DNA from: Larix kaempferi
Lineage: Eukaryota > Streptophyta > Pinopsida > Pinales > Pinaceae
DNA: 64,000 nt
Assembly (NCBI GenBank): GCA_027924585.1
Contig: BSBM01001068.1
Location: 62,001 to 126,000, forward strand
Direction of reading: 5' to 3'
The notes under the pieces were generated by a model, which saw nothing but the letters and a program-made list of their open reading frames with translations, made no database searches and was not told where the DNA came from. The position numbers were made by a program, and so were the translations under genes. Of this stretch, positions 45,186-56,975 are shown in pieces. Positions within the stretch are counted from its first letter, which is position 1. The number at the start of each line of letters is the position of its first letter.

Positions 45186-46558
45186 CAGAAGCTGTTGTGC
45201 ATACACGAAAGCTACGCATATATGGAAGTTTTCGTATATACGCAGCTGAAAATGCGCAGCTTCCGTATATGCACAAGGCATATATGAAAGTTGTTACGCA
45301 TATACGGAAGATTCCATATAAGCGCAACAGCTTCCGTATATATGCATATACAGAAGCTTTTTATATATGTATAGACGTAAGCGTATTCCTCTTGGTACTT
45401 GATAAATCCAAGTTTAAAAATGATCTTACAAACCCAAAATTCTTACTCTCAGCTTCTGCAGAGTCGCCCCTCATTTCTTCCGAATATCAACCACGACTAC
45501 ATCCATAATTAGGGCCTCTCCCCACCGTGAGGCCCTCGGAACAAACACCACAGCAGTCGTCTACAGAGTTTTGGAATTGTCTGAATAAGGGGATGAAGGG
45601 ATCCCGTGACTGAGATAAAAGTTAGTTCCCAGCTCGCATGCCGGACAAGTGGCAAGCTAGATAATTTCATTTAATTCCTGCGTGTTTCATATGCGCATAT
45701 ACGGAAGCTTCTGTATATGTGCAGCTTCCGTATATGCGCATATATGGAAGCTTCCGTATACAGAAGCTTACGAAAGCTTCGATAAATGCACATATACGGA
45801 AGCTTCCATATATGCGCATATACGGAACGTCTACTTAAGCTTCCATATATGCGCATATACGGAACGTCTACTTAAGCTTCCGTATATGCGCATATACGAA
45901 AGTTGGGCATATACGGAAGATGCACATATATGGAAGCTTCCGTATATGCGCTGCGCATATATGGAAGTTGTGCATATACAGAAGCTTCTGTATATGCCCA
46001 GCTTCTGTATATGCGCAGCTTTTGGAAGCTTTTGTAAGCTTATGTATATGCGCATATACGGAAGCTAGGCATATACAAAAGCTCATGAAAGCGTTCCGTA
46101 TATGAGCATATATAGAAGCTTCCGTATATGCGTAGCTTCCATATCCGTAAGCTTCCGCATATGCGCATATACGAAAGCTTCTGTATATGCAGATATACAG
46201 AGCGCTTACAAAAGCTTCCGTACATGCGCATATACAGAAGCTTCCGTAGGTGTTCTGTATATGCGCATATACGGAAGCTTCCGTATATGCGCAGTAGCTT
46301 CCGTATATGTGCAGCTTCCGTATATGCGGAAGCTTCCGTATATGCGCATACGTCCATATATGTGCATATGCGGAAGCTTACGTATCCGTAAGCTGCACAT
46401 ACGCTCCACATATCTGCGCAAGTTTTCGTATATGCGTTGTGCATATACGGAAGCTGCGCATATATGTGCAACGTATGTGCAGCTTACGTATACGGAAGCT
46501 TCTGCATATGCACATATACGGACGTATGCACATATGCAGAAACTACGCATATACGGAA
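45186..46558. repeat. Palindromic TATACGGAAGCTTCCGTATA array
   Basis: The self-complementary consensus TATACGGAAGCTTCCGTATA is joined by TGCGCA-type links and is repeated, whole or in halves, many dozens of times. About 45390-45680 is a non-repetitive interruption with normal composition. All ORFs (period RIYGSFRICA) follow from the unit. The array stops at 46558, exactly where the next repeat begins. Confidence 0.88.
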
Positions 46559-47076
46559 AGTTACTTAAAAAATAACTTTATCATTATGATTTTCTTTTTA
46601 CACATAATTAAAATATTGAACTAAATATCATTACTTACATGAGGAAATAGGCCGCACCATATCCACAAATTAATTTATAATCAAACTTTTAATAATTATA
46701 TTTTCAAAATATAATACTCTCACATCTAAATTCGAATTCTTTACTCAAATTCTTGTTAAACAATAATTTACTTATAATAAAGTAAGATTAATTTGAAATA
46801 TTATGTTCCATAATTATATTTGTAACATTATAATTAAGTACTTGTTATAAGATAATTTACTTATAATAAAGTACTTGATTAATTTTAAAATTATATGCTC
46901 CATAATTATATTTGTAACATTATAATTAAGGAAAATATTTCATAGTTTTGAATAGAATTCTAAATTAGTTTATTAAATTTTTATTTTTAAAATTATTTAT
47001 TTATAATTAACATTTTAGTAAAATAAAAAATTAATATTAAAGGATAAAATGCGATATATTTAAAAATGTTAAATTA
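46558..47076 (+). repeat. AT-rich direct repeat, copy 1
   Basis: From TTACTTAAAAAATAACTTTA to GATATATTTAAAAATGTTAA this matches 48620-49268 in the same orientation, apart from a 120-bp internal difference around 46690. Terminal TG/CA is absent, so it does not look like a standard LTR pair. Confidence 0.75.
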
Positions 47077-48619
47077 TTGGGCCGAGAGGCGTTCTATAGC
47101 CCAGTATGGAGGAGATCTTGTTAGTAGAGTGTTTGTCGATATGGAAGAGATCTTGTTAGTAGAGTGTTTGTCGAGTTTTTGTTGAGTTTGTCGAGTAACA
47201 AAATAATACAAAGTAAAAAAGTAAATATGAGACTTAAACTAGAGACTTTAACTTTTACTTTTAACACAAAGTAAAAAGTAAATATGAGACTTTAGAGTTT
47301 TTGTCAAGTGTTTTTAGAGTAACAAAATAATACAAAGTAAACAAAAATAATAATACAAAGTAAAAAGTAATAAATATTATGTCGGCCATAAACAAAAAAG
47401 AATAATACAAAGTAAAAAGTATATGAGACTTAAACTAGAGACTTTAGAGCTTAGGATTATGTGGCTCGGGTATTGCACTCAAGGAGCTATTCAAGGAGAG
47501 GTTTGCCCCTCGAGAGATTTGATCCCTCTCGACGCTTGATAGAGCCTAGAATTTGGATCTAGACTAGTTTTAAAATTAATATGATATGATATGATATGTT
47601 AGTAATGATATTGGCATAGTAATAATTCATATATTGTTAGGATCAAATTCAGGTGATGAAGGGGTTATAAAAGGTCTTGTACTTCCCTAGAACCAAGGAC
47701 CCCTTTCAAAAGATTTCTCATAGTTAGCATGAACATAGAATTGAAAAAAATAATAAATCTCTTGGAGCAAAGAGAGATCTCACAATTCTTTGTACAAGTC
47801 TAACCAATTCAGTGCAATAACGTAGTTGTACACGGTCAATACCCATTAAATCTATAGATAATTGAATTTTTTTCATATAATTAATATAGTTGGATTATCT
47901 TTTGTGTTATGATCTCCAACATTACAAACTCTCCATCATGCTCCACTATAAAGCAATATGAAGAGGAAAAGGATTTGAAGCATTGGGATTTGTAGAATTG
48001 TTTTTTACCACATCCCTAAATGACATAGGATTGGAATTTGAAGGCATTCTTGACTCGTCTCTCCTCTCTATAATTGTAAGACCAAATGAAGATCTTTGCA
48101 TATGCTCTATTCAAACAACAAATATCGGTCTTCTAGTAGCTTAACGTAAAGGACGAGACACTAGCCACCACTCTAAAGATGGCATGCTTATTAGCCAAAG
48201 TAGTACATGCTCAGCACCTTGATGAGTGCTTTCTGAAAATTGAATAAGTAGACACTGGCCACCACTCTAAAGATGGCATGCTTACTAGCCAAAGTAGTAC
48301 ATGCTCAGCACCTTGATGAGTGCTTTCTGAAAATTGAATAAGTAGACAGTGGCCACCACTCTAAAGATGGCATGCTTACTAGCCAAAGTAGTACATGCTC
48401 AGCACCTTGATTACTGCTTTCTAAAAATTGAATAAGTAATGTGAGCCTACTCACAAAGAATTGCAATGAGAAGAACATTTAGTAAGTAATATGGACAAAG
48501 AATTACAATGCCAAAAACTGTGAATAAGTAATTTGAGAAAAACCTATTATTTGCATCTTTGAAATTGAATAAATAATATAAATATAAACCTATTATTTCG
48601 ATTTTTGAAAGTTATTATG
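47077..48619. other. Segment between the paired direct repeats
   Basis: A short duplication (GGAGATCTTGTTAGTAGAGT / GAAGAGATCTTGTTAGTAGA near 47110-47170), repeated AATACAAAGTAAAAAGTA phrases, a region of normal composition at about 47450-47850 without a recognisable product, and the 94-bp repeat described separately. No retroelement protein seen. Confidence 0.5.
48157..48438. repeat. Three-copy 94-bp tandem repeat
   Basis: GACACTAGCCACCACTCTAA (48157) returns at 48251 and 48345 with very few changes, each unit containing GGCATGCTTA and GCTCAGCACCTTGAT. Near identity shows a recent expansion. Confidence 0.92.
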
Positions 48620-49268
48620 TTTATTTACTTAAAAAATAACTTTATCATTATCATTTTCTCTTACACATAATTAAAATATTGAACTAAATATCATTACTTA
48701 CATGACCACACCCTATCCACAAATTAATTTATAATCAAACTTTAAACAACAATAACAAAAAAAAAAATTAAAGATATTTTTTTAAATAATTATATTTTCA
48801 AAATTATAATCAATTTAGATTCTGAATTATTAACCAATTATTTTATAATAAACAAAAAATAAATAAAAGATTTATCAATTTTAATAATCATATTTTCAAA
48901 ATATAATCTATTCTCTCACATTTAAATTCTAATTATTTACTCAAGTTCTTGTTATACCATAATTTACCGTATAATAAAGTAAGATTAATTTTAAAATATT
49001 ATGTTCCATAATTATATTTGTAACATTATAATTAATTTCTTGTTATAAGATAATTTACTTATAATAAAATAAGATTAATTTTAAAATTATATTTTCCATA
49101 ATAATATTTATAACATTATAATTACGGAAAATATTTCATAGTTTTGAATATAATTCTAAATTAGTTTATTAAATTTTAATTTTAAAATTATTTATTTATA
49201 GTTAATATTTTAGTAAAATAAAAAATTAATATTAAAAGATAAAATGTGATATATTTAAAAATGTTAAA
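48620..49268 (+). repeat. AT-rich direct repeat, copy 2
   Basis: Second copy of 46558-47076, with an extra stretch at about 48750-48880. Beyond 49268 the sequence stays AT-rich and holds a short direct repeat (TATATAATATTAAT...AAATAGTATA at 49300 and 49360). Confidence 0.75.
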
Positions 49269-50900
49269 TTCTTTTAAAATTAACTCTTTCTTTCTCTCTA
49301 TATATAATATTAATCAAAAAATAGTATATCAATTGATGAAATATATGTTTGTGATGTTTATATATAATATTAATAAGAAAATAGTATACCAATTGATGAA
49401 ATATATATTTGTGATATATTTAAAGATATTACATTTTTTTTAAAAAATTACATATATACATTTATATAGTACTAATTACAAAATCGTATATTAATTGATC
49501 AAATGCATGTTGGAAAAGCATTTTAAATATAAGGCCTAGATAATATAGAATAGACGGTGAATGGGTGTTGTATTCTTTGTGTTGAGTAACTTATTAAATT
49601 ATTTATTTAAAAAAATTGAACTCTTGAAACAATAATAAAAATGAATGTTTGCACAATAAACATAAGGTTAAATACTTATGTTACATTAAGCCACCATATA
49701 GAATCCATCTAAATTTGTTATTATGTTATGAGAAACATTTCATATGTGCTTCACAATGTATTCCAACAATATAATTATAATGAGATGTCCTCAATGTTAT
49801 CTCATGGATGTTGTTCTAATAAAGCATGTAAATAATAAAATAAATCTAAAAAAACTGTGATAATTACACTTTTGTTAAAAAAATTAATTAAATAAGTATA
49901 TAATACTAAGATTGCATTATTTATTTAAAGTTGAATTATAATAAAAAGAATAAAGAAACAACAAATTTGATAACAATTCCCACTAATTATTACAAGAGAG
50001 ATAGATGATATAATCCTAACCTAATGACAAAACACTAACAAAATTTCAATTCAAACTTGTCTTCCATAAATAATCTTCGAAATCCAACAAAATACCTAAT
50101 GAAATAATCTTTGAAATCCAACAAAATATCTTAATAACGAAAAAGAAAAACTTGTTTACAAAAACTTATGAGAAAACTTGACATTTAGTTATAAACATCT
50201 TTCTTTTCATATTCTAAAGTAAAACAATTTAAAACATATATAAATAATTATTAAAATATATATATTATTTTCAAACATGTCTATGTTTAATGACACAGTT
50301 CCAAATCCTTAAAAAAACCAAAATGTAATGGTTCTTTTAGCTCTATTAACCTTCTCATTTAAGTCATTGACCATTCTGTCCAATGTTAATATATACATAC
50401 CAGATTACGACTTACTCTACAAAGTAAATTTGAAACCCTAAAAAGACAAAGATCACCGATTATGTTGCCTGGTTTAGCATTTTATTGGTATGTTATTAAA
50501 GGTGGGTTCCATTGTATTTGGATTTAAACTAAACCATCCCTTTGAGAATAGGAACCGATATGTCCACTACTCTTATGCTCATTTGTGAGTCCTTTTATGG
50601 TGAATTTATATAGCATTTTTTTAGAGTGACAATGCATTATTAAATTTTTGTATCTCATATCAAGGTCTCATTTATATCCTCTAAAGTGCATTGAATAGAG
50701 ATTGCAAAAGACTACATTGTATTAAAGAAATTGAATTCACTAATGTGAATCTGAAGAACTACTAATGAATTAAAGAATGTGTTCCTCTGCCTCTAATAGA
50801 CATGAATGCAGACTTCCTGTGGGCGTTACACATGACAAAAAATCAGTAGAATTCGTTTGCACATCACTTACATAAGGTTTTCTTGGGATTCTCATTTCTC
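49269..50900. other. AT-rich stretch, no gene recognised
   Basis: No ORF or strong repeat beyond short AT phrases and a small duplication (AATCTTCGAAATCCAACAAA / AATCTTTGAAATCCAACAAA near 50075-50125). Confidence 0.6.
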
Positions 50901-53215
50901 ATTTATTTTCGTCCATCAAATCTAGAGTTCTCTGCACTTGCAGATATAGAAGAGAACACGACAGCTACTTCTTTTGCGACAGCCTGAATGTGGTGCAAAC
51001 ATGAAGAAAGAAGCGACATCATAAGCTTGAGCAGCCATCTTTGGCTTATTGAAGGATCCAAGATGAACAAAGTCTCAATTAAATGAAACAGGTATAGATT
51101 AATTAAATGGATCCTACAATAAAATTTCAATTAATTTCTCAGATGCTAATCAATGGCATCCAAACAAATACCTCACCAATAAAACGCTAAGAGTTGCAAA
51201 TGGAATAGGCCATTGATTAGCCTATAGATTTAAAATTGAGGTTGGCATAATCTATTACTCAAAGGAAGCATCGGTTCTTCTAAAAGATAACAAATTAATG
51301 AAGAGAATTTTTAACATGAATGCATGTTATTCAAAGTTCAAGAAGGTTTTTAATTCATTTTAAATTTGGTTGGCATAATTAATTTTAAATTTGGTTGGCA
51401 CAATCTACGGATTGATATTCATTAATAACAAATATTTCTCTGTAGATATTGCACTCTCCCAACTCTTAGGTTAGAGATGAAAACATACAGAATAATCAAT
51501 GCAAACCAGGTTATATTACCAATCGTTATGTCTTACCAAAATAGTTGTTGATCCCGTCTTTGTTGACAATGGCTATGTTACAGCTTGGACTGATCTGATT
51601 CCCTTGGAGGTGGCCACCAGGAGCCCAAAGTATTGGGATAACAGGGCCTTTCTATAAGTTCACAATCATCGTTCGCCCTATGCAAACAGCGGCACCAAAT
51701 ACTTTGTCTTGACCTTGCAAACTGTTAATGCGAAATTTCTCCAACCTAAACTCATTCCACAGAAATGCCAAACATGTCCAGGTTACAAACATGCAATTAT
51801 GTCTAGGTTACAGGCATGCAATTAATAAATGCTCCCTGAAGAATTCACAAACCCTACTCAATACCTACACATGACAGCTACTATGAAGGTCATCACAGGT
51901 ATCCCATTACTCAACGGGCAATCTCGAGAGAGAAACCTAATCTACACAGCGAAATCTCTACCCTCTCTACCCTAAAGCGCAACGTGCAACATTCAAACTG
52001 TGCAGTGTGAAACAATTCAGCTGAAATGGTAAAACAATGAAACTATTAAGCTAAAATGGTAAAAATGATTCAACAGTTTCAGTTCTTTCCATTTGATTAA
52101 CCATTCATTTAACCCATTAACAGTTCCCCCGCATGGATTAATCCAGTTTCAATCAGTTGATCATCTATTCTCTACCATAAACAAAAGAACAATAATCAAG
52201 TCGACATGGGAATAATAATCAAGTTGACATGGGAATAGATGCCCCTCTATTCTGTACAACACACAAAACAAATGATGATGGAATTCGATTTGGGTTGAGA
52301 CGCCCTCACCATTCACGCCCTAAGGAAAATAGGAAGGGACGCCCCCCTGTGGACTTTCATGCATGGAACCAGAAAAAAAAGAGAATCCCCCTTCTCCAAG
52401 CAAACAATAATATTATAACTAATAACATCTTTGACTCCGAAGGAAACAAATTGAAGTTTGAAGATTCAACACTCCTTGACAAACCCCATTACCAATCCAA
52501 GTGCCGAGTTTAATTCCCTTGAAAGAACTGCAACAAATCATATTTTATTCAAGCCTAAGATAGCCTCGGTCTTATATACTGAATAATTTTGGGTTTACGG
52601 ACTCGCCTACTTGATAGGTTGAGGAAGACACACCAAACAGAAAATTTGATGGGAATTCTCTCCTCCTCAACTCTTTCAGGATCAAAGACACCTGCAACTA
52701 CAAATGATATCCCTTCCGCTACAACTCCCACAAAATTTTCCAGACCCAAATAACTTCACAGTCGTGCCATGGATCAGCTCCCAATATGCTAGAAACAAGG
52801 GCTTCAAGCTACCAGCTTCAGTACCAGAGGCTGAAATGAAAAGTAATAGTAATGTCGTATTGAACCTCCTCCAGTGCCTGGACCTGCAAACAAAAGAGAA
52901 ATCGAAAGACCCATTGATGCAGAGTAACATAATGCATTCATGCATGTGTGAAATTGAAATTGAATGTTTTTCTTTACGATTCATTACACTATTGACGATT
53001 CATTCGCTTCCCCATGGCGTGGCAACCGAGTGATTAGCAAAAAAAACGGTAACCAAAGTTTGATGAACAATAGACGTTTCGGTAACCTGTGAGCCCACCC
53101 GAAATGTGGACCATTGGATGGATGTGCTTGACTAAGGTATATGCCAATCAAGTTAATCATGGTCGCCCATCCCTAATCAGCTATTAAAAGGCCGCAATCC
53201 CTCTCTATGCATTTC
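50901..53215. other. Low-copy region, possible transcribed sequence, unrecognised
   Basis: Composition is closer to genic DNA. Open segments include 52229-52513 (plus, 94 codons, basic) and 52682-52984 (minus, 100 codons). On the minus strand a good acceptor (CTTTTGTTTGCAG) precedes the latter at about 52889. None shows a known domain. They may be remote exons or untranslated parts of the gene model at 53216-53975, but this cannot be supported from sequence alone. Confidence 0.3.
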
Positions 53216-53975
53216 TCATTGTAGTATGCCCTTAAGTTGAGCTAAGTATGCCTTGATAATGGTCACGCAGCTGTAAGAGAGCACATCCTGTATCTTCCAG
53301 CTCGAAATGTATATTCTCCGGAGGCTAACAATGTTGCATCCCCTTTGTGAATGCCGCTGTGTGGTGATCAAATAAACAAAATCAATGGGCAGGTTGATAA
53401 ATTTTTCTCGCTCGATCTACCTTTTTTATCACGTTATAAGCGCTTAGTAAAGAAAAATGTTGGTTCTAAAATAATATACCTCTGTCAGATTTAATGTAGG
53501 CCCATGATCAACTGCATCCGATCCTCTGATCCTGCAACCCACACTGCAAACACTGCGGCCTGCATACAGATGATTAATGATATAAGTTAATAGCAGGCCT
53601 GGTTCTGATTTGAGAAGTAAAAATTATAGAAATAAGAGGGAGATGAGATAGCATACCCATGAATGCTCTTTTGAGAATGGCGAATTTGACTGTATTTCTC
53701 AGCTCAAGCACAACAACTACTCTGGCCATGTGGGTGCCTACATCTTTGATGCCGCAACCATTCTGGGGCTCATAGAAGCTGAATGAAACCCACCATACAC
53801 TTTGGTTTTGCTGTAGCTGAAAGAGAATGGCAGCTGCAGCTTCTTCTACCATGGAGGAGATGGGAGGAATTGATGTGAGGAGCCATGGTTGATCGCGAGC
53901 CAGTGCATAGAGCGCCGACATTTGAAATTTCAAAATCCTAATGCGCGGGTTTACAATTTCAAATGAACCTGCCAT
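53216..53975 (-). CDS. Hypothetical three-exon gene, 179 codons
   Basis: A consistent model on the minus strand has exon 1 at 53975-53657 (ATG; donor GTATGC), exon 2 at 53559-53480 (acceptor TGTATGCAG; donor GTATAT) and exon 3 at 53356-53216 (acceptor CACACAG; stop TGA). The lengths 319, 80 and 141 sum to 540, an exact multiple of three, and all junctions obey GT-AG. The predicted protein starts MAGSFEIVNPRIRIL, has MVEEAAAAILFQLQQNQSVW near residue 42, a hydrophobic VVVVLEL stretch near 87 and a C-rich second exon (SVCSVGCRIRG). I do not recognise a family, and no TATA box is obvious upstream. Exons 2 and 3 are short enough to be open by chance, so this may be a non-coding transcript or nothing. 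Confidence 0.3.
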
Positions 53976-54168
53976 TAATGCTGATCATGTTGATCTTCTC
54001 TACATGTTTTGTATGGGCATATCCGGATGGGGTTAGGCCGGGCTGTGGTTATGGGCATTGAGCGCATACATCATGGGTATGGGACTGAACCAATAGATCA
54101 AGCTCGGAAATTTCTCACCGAAAAATATATGCGCACGGAGATACGGAGTACTAAGGATATGTCAGAGA

Positions 54169-54217
54169 GCCCTGCAGCAGACTTAATTAGTCTGCTGCGG
54201 GGTGCATATTACTTGCC
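54169..54217 (+). repeat. Dispersed palindrome element, copy 2
   Basis: Begins GCCCTGCAGCAGACTTAATT and continues AGTCTGCTGCGGGGTGCATA, then CTTGCC. Opposite-orientation partner of 39032-39080. Confidence 0.7.
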
Positions 54218-54280
54218 ACGGCTGTCGTTCAATTTGTTACGCGTTACGCCGATAGGCGTTTTCATTTAACTTTTGGGGGG

Positions 54281-54311
54281 GGCGTGGGATATGGGGCACT
54301 CAAATCGCCCC
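54281..54311 (+). repeat. Single MITE end
   Basis: GGCGTGGGATATGGGGCACT followed by CAAATCGCCCC matches 29 of 31 bases of the terminal repeat of the 56701-56968 MITE. No inverted partner was found downstream, so this is a broken or one-ended relative. A G-rich stretch follows (54380-54460). Confidence 0.65.
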
Positions 54312-54489
54312 GTCCCGCCACCAAATGGAGCATGCCACAAAGCATTAAATCGATTTTAATACACATCACATGACCAAGAAGAACTCTTGGTGTTGGTGGG
54401 GGTCGGGATTCGGGGTGGGGGCAGAATTCTGCGTGTTGGTGGGTGGGGGCAAGGGGTGTTATATTGGCCGATTTTTCATCTTTCATTAA

Positions 54490-56693
54490 CATAGAGCCAA
54501 GAATTGTTTTATCTTCCTCTGTCCCATTATAACCACAATCCTATGCGTGTTTTGATAGTCTTTAGTCAGGAAAGAACACATTAAAATTGAATACTTATTA
54601 AGAAACTGTGTGATCTCTGCCAGTTAAGCCTTTGTACAGTAATCAACAGTGGTTATCATCTTTAGCGTGTTATCTTTTAAAAAACCGATTTTACTTGTTT
54701 TTATTTTGATGTCCATATAGTGAGATGGAAAGTTCACTTCTTTATCAGTCAAACTTGCTTCTATCGATCTGCTAGATGTATCCACTTATTGTACATTTTT
54801 AAGGGTCCCTATCAGCTCAAAATTGTCCTGTTTTATATTTTCCACACACAGCGTTTCCCAAGGACATGCTCACCATTAAGAAGTGGCAAGCACTTAATTC
54901 ATCTTCAACAAGTTAGAGAGGCTAACATAGCTTGATAGAGGCTAACTATGACCGACCTTATATGGGAAGATTCCAAGATTAATAAGCAAAGAAGATCAGT
55001 GATGCTTGTCCTCTTTTCCTTTTGAGCGTCATTGATATTCTTTGCTTTTGCATCATGGGATTTTCCAACATCAAGTCTAGTAATAGAGTCAAATGGCTGC
55101 AAGGGTAGTTGTCTATTGGTCAGGTTTTGTCATCAGTTTTCTACAGTTTCAATGGTTCTTTTGGGGAAGAATATTGGAAGTTTGGTGACATCCCAATAAA
55201 AATCAAGGTCGTTGCTAGAAAATAACAAGAAATGCAGCTTGTTATAGTTCTGGAAGGTAGAAAATAATCGAGATATGTTTGAAAATCAATTGACATCAGA
55301 AATTAAAATTGAAAATCGTTAGTAAGAACAGGCTACAGTGTTCACTCCTCAAGTAGAGTTACATTTAAAACTTGGATCTGTATTCATTAAGTTGGGTTTA
55401 TATTTTGGTCAAGACTGAAATATGTTCAAGATAATAACCAAAGGTGTGATCAAACACTATCGAATTTTGAAAGCATAGACTGATATCGTAACTTTATGGA
55501 CACATTTTCAAAATGTGATTCTTTAATCAAGGTTACATAGGGTTGGCTTCATAACAGGATTGAAAACAAGATTGAATGCATTGAAGAAACCAAACCAGGG
55601 TGGACTGTAGACATGCTTCAATAATACTTCCACAGAAACTTACATGATCATAAAATATTTAATTCGCTGATTCCAATTCATTCTTGGGTAGAAAGGGTCC
55701 AAGAAAATAAACTAAATGGATTAGATGAATTCAATTTTAAAAAAACTAAATGGATTAGATGGATTTAATTAAAATTCTATTTTCAATTTTCTCTTTGAAT
55801 GATACAACATGTAGGGATATCTCCTTCCATCCAAATAGTGGATTGGTTTTGACAGTAATTCAATGACCCTGGATCAAATTTTCATTGAAGGTTTGCTTTT
55901 CCCACCCAAAGAAAATATAACCTTAAAAACATTGTTTAGGCAAGTTATACTAGCACAGATATGCACCTCAAGGTTGCATATTTTGAGTTCCAATATTTGA
56001 TAGATATGCACAAGCACACATGATTGTAGAAATAACAAAATGTTAATGTTTCACAAAGAAAGTTCAAAATTTAAGGATTCACAAGCACACATGATTGTAG
56101 AAATAACAAAATGTTAATGTTTCACAAAGAAAGTGCAAAATTTAAGGATTCACAAGCACAAATACTTGAAGCAGATAAAATAGATCTGCTTCAAGTTCAT
56201 ACAATCACAACTGTTAATAAAAGCTTTCCGTATCTTCTAAATTAGGCAGGCATTCTAATCTACAAACACATTGTTTTATGAATCCCAAGAATACAAATAA
56301 GGCCTGTCCAACTGAATTAGTTTAATTACAAAAAATTATCGACCAAGAGAAGTTGAGAAGGAGAAAGAAAAATAAGAATGGTAAGAGGGAATCCGCTATC
56401 ATTGACCACATCAATTTTCCAACGTCTTCCTTTTGAAAACAATCATAGAATTAACCCATTTTCTTTGTGTTTTTTTAATTAATTAATTAATTTTATTTTA
56501 TTTTTTTCATGGGATTTTTATTGGGAGTTGTCTACGCCCGTATATATTGGCCTTTTTTGGGTCATGATTTGATAGGATTTGATCATATACGGGACCAAAA
56601 AGTTAATCGTTAGACATCTCCTTTTTGTCGTATTTTAATAGTGTGGTCGAATAGGTTTGGGACATTGAAGGTTTATGGATGGAGCTCGAATGG
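54490..56693. other. Unassigned stretch with small duplications
   Basis: No gene recognised. 56010-56153 holds two 72-bp copies beginning ACAAGCACACATGATTGTAG. AACTAAATGGATTAGATG is duplicated near 55710 and 55745. TGACATCCCAATAAAAATCA near 55190 resembles an LTR start without a partner. Confidence 0.5.
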
Positions 56694-56700
56694 TTTTGGA

Positions 56701-56968
56701 GGGCGTGTGATAACTGGCACTCAAATCGCCCCTTGTCGATGATGGAAAATTTTTCAGTGAGGTACAGTTCCACCCCTTCTCGTTATTTTTTTGGAATTTC
56801 GACGATCTGGGTCATCTTAAAATGGGCCAAAACCTCTAGGGGCATAGTTCCATGGCATGGTTGGCAGTAAATGGGGTGGAACTACGATTCCGCCGGTTTT
56901 TATAACCGAATGTAGGGAACAAATCGCCAAAAAAGCGGGGCGATTTGAGTGCCAGTTATCCCACGCCA
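56701..56968. mobile_element. MITE with 31-bp TIRs and TTTTGGA duplication
   Basis: GGCGTGTGATAACTGGCACT, continuing CAAATCGCCCC (56702-56732), is mirrored at 56937-56967 with one mismatch. TTTTGGA flanks the element at 56694-56700 and 56969-56975. The size (268 bp), the absence of an ORF that needs explaining and the second relative at 54281 fit a miniature inverted-repeat element. The duplication length (7, or 8 with one mismatch) is nearest to hAT-type; the family call is inference. Confidence 0.8.
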
Positions 56969-56975
56969 TTTTGGA

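Noticed and set aside
44136-45327. V/Y/I, poly-S, poly-H, poly-D and poly-M ORFs
   Set aside because: By-products of the palindromic arrays and the ATC microsatellite.
45197-46624. Multiple ORFs with RIYGSFRICA period
   Set aside because: Produced in several frames on both strands by the self-complementary unit.
46558-49268. LTR retrotransposon with two LTRs
   Set aside because: Direct repeats lack TG/CA ends and no primer-binding site, polypurine tract or protein was seen between them.
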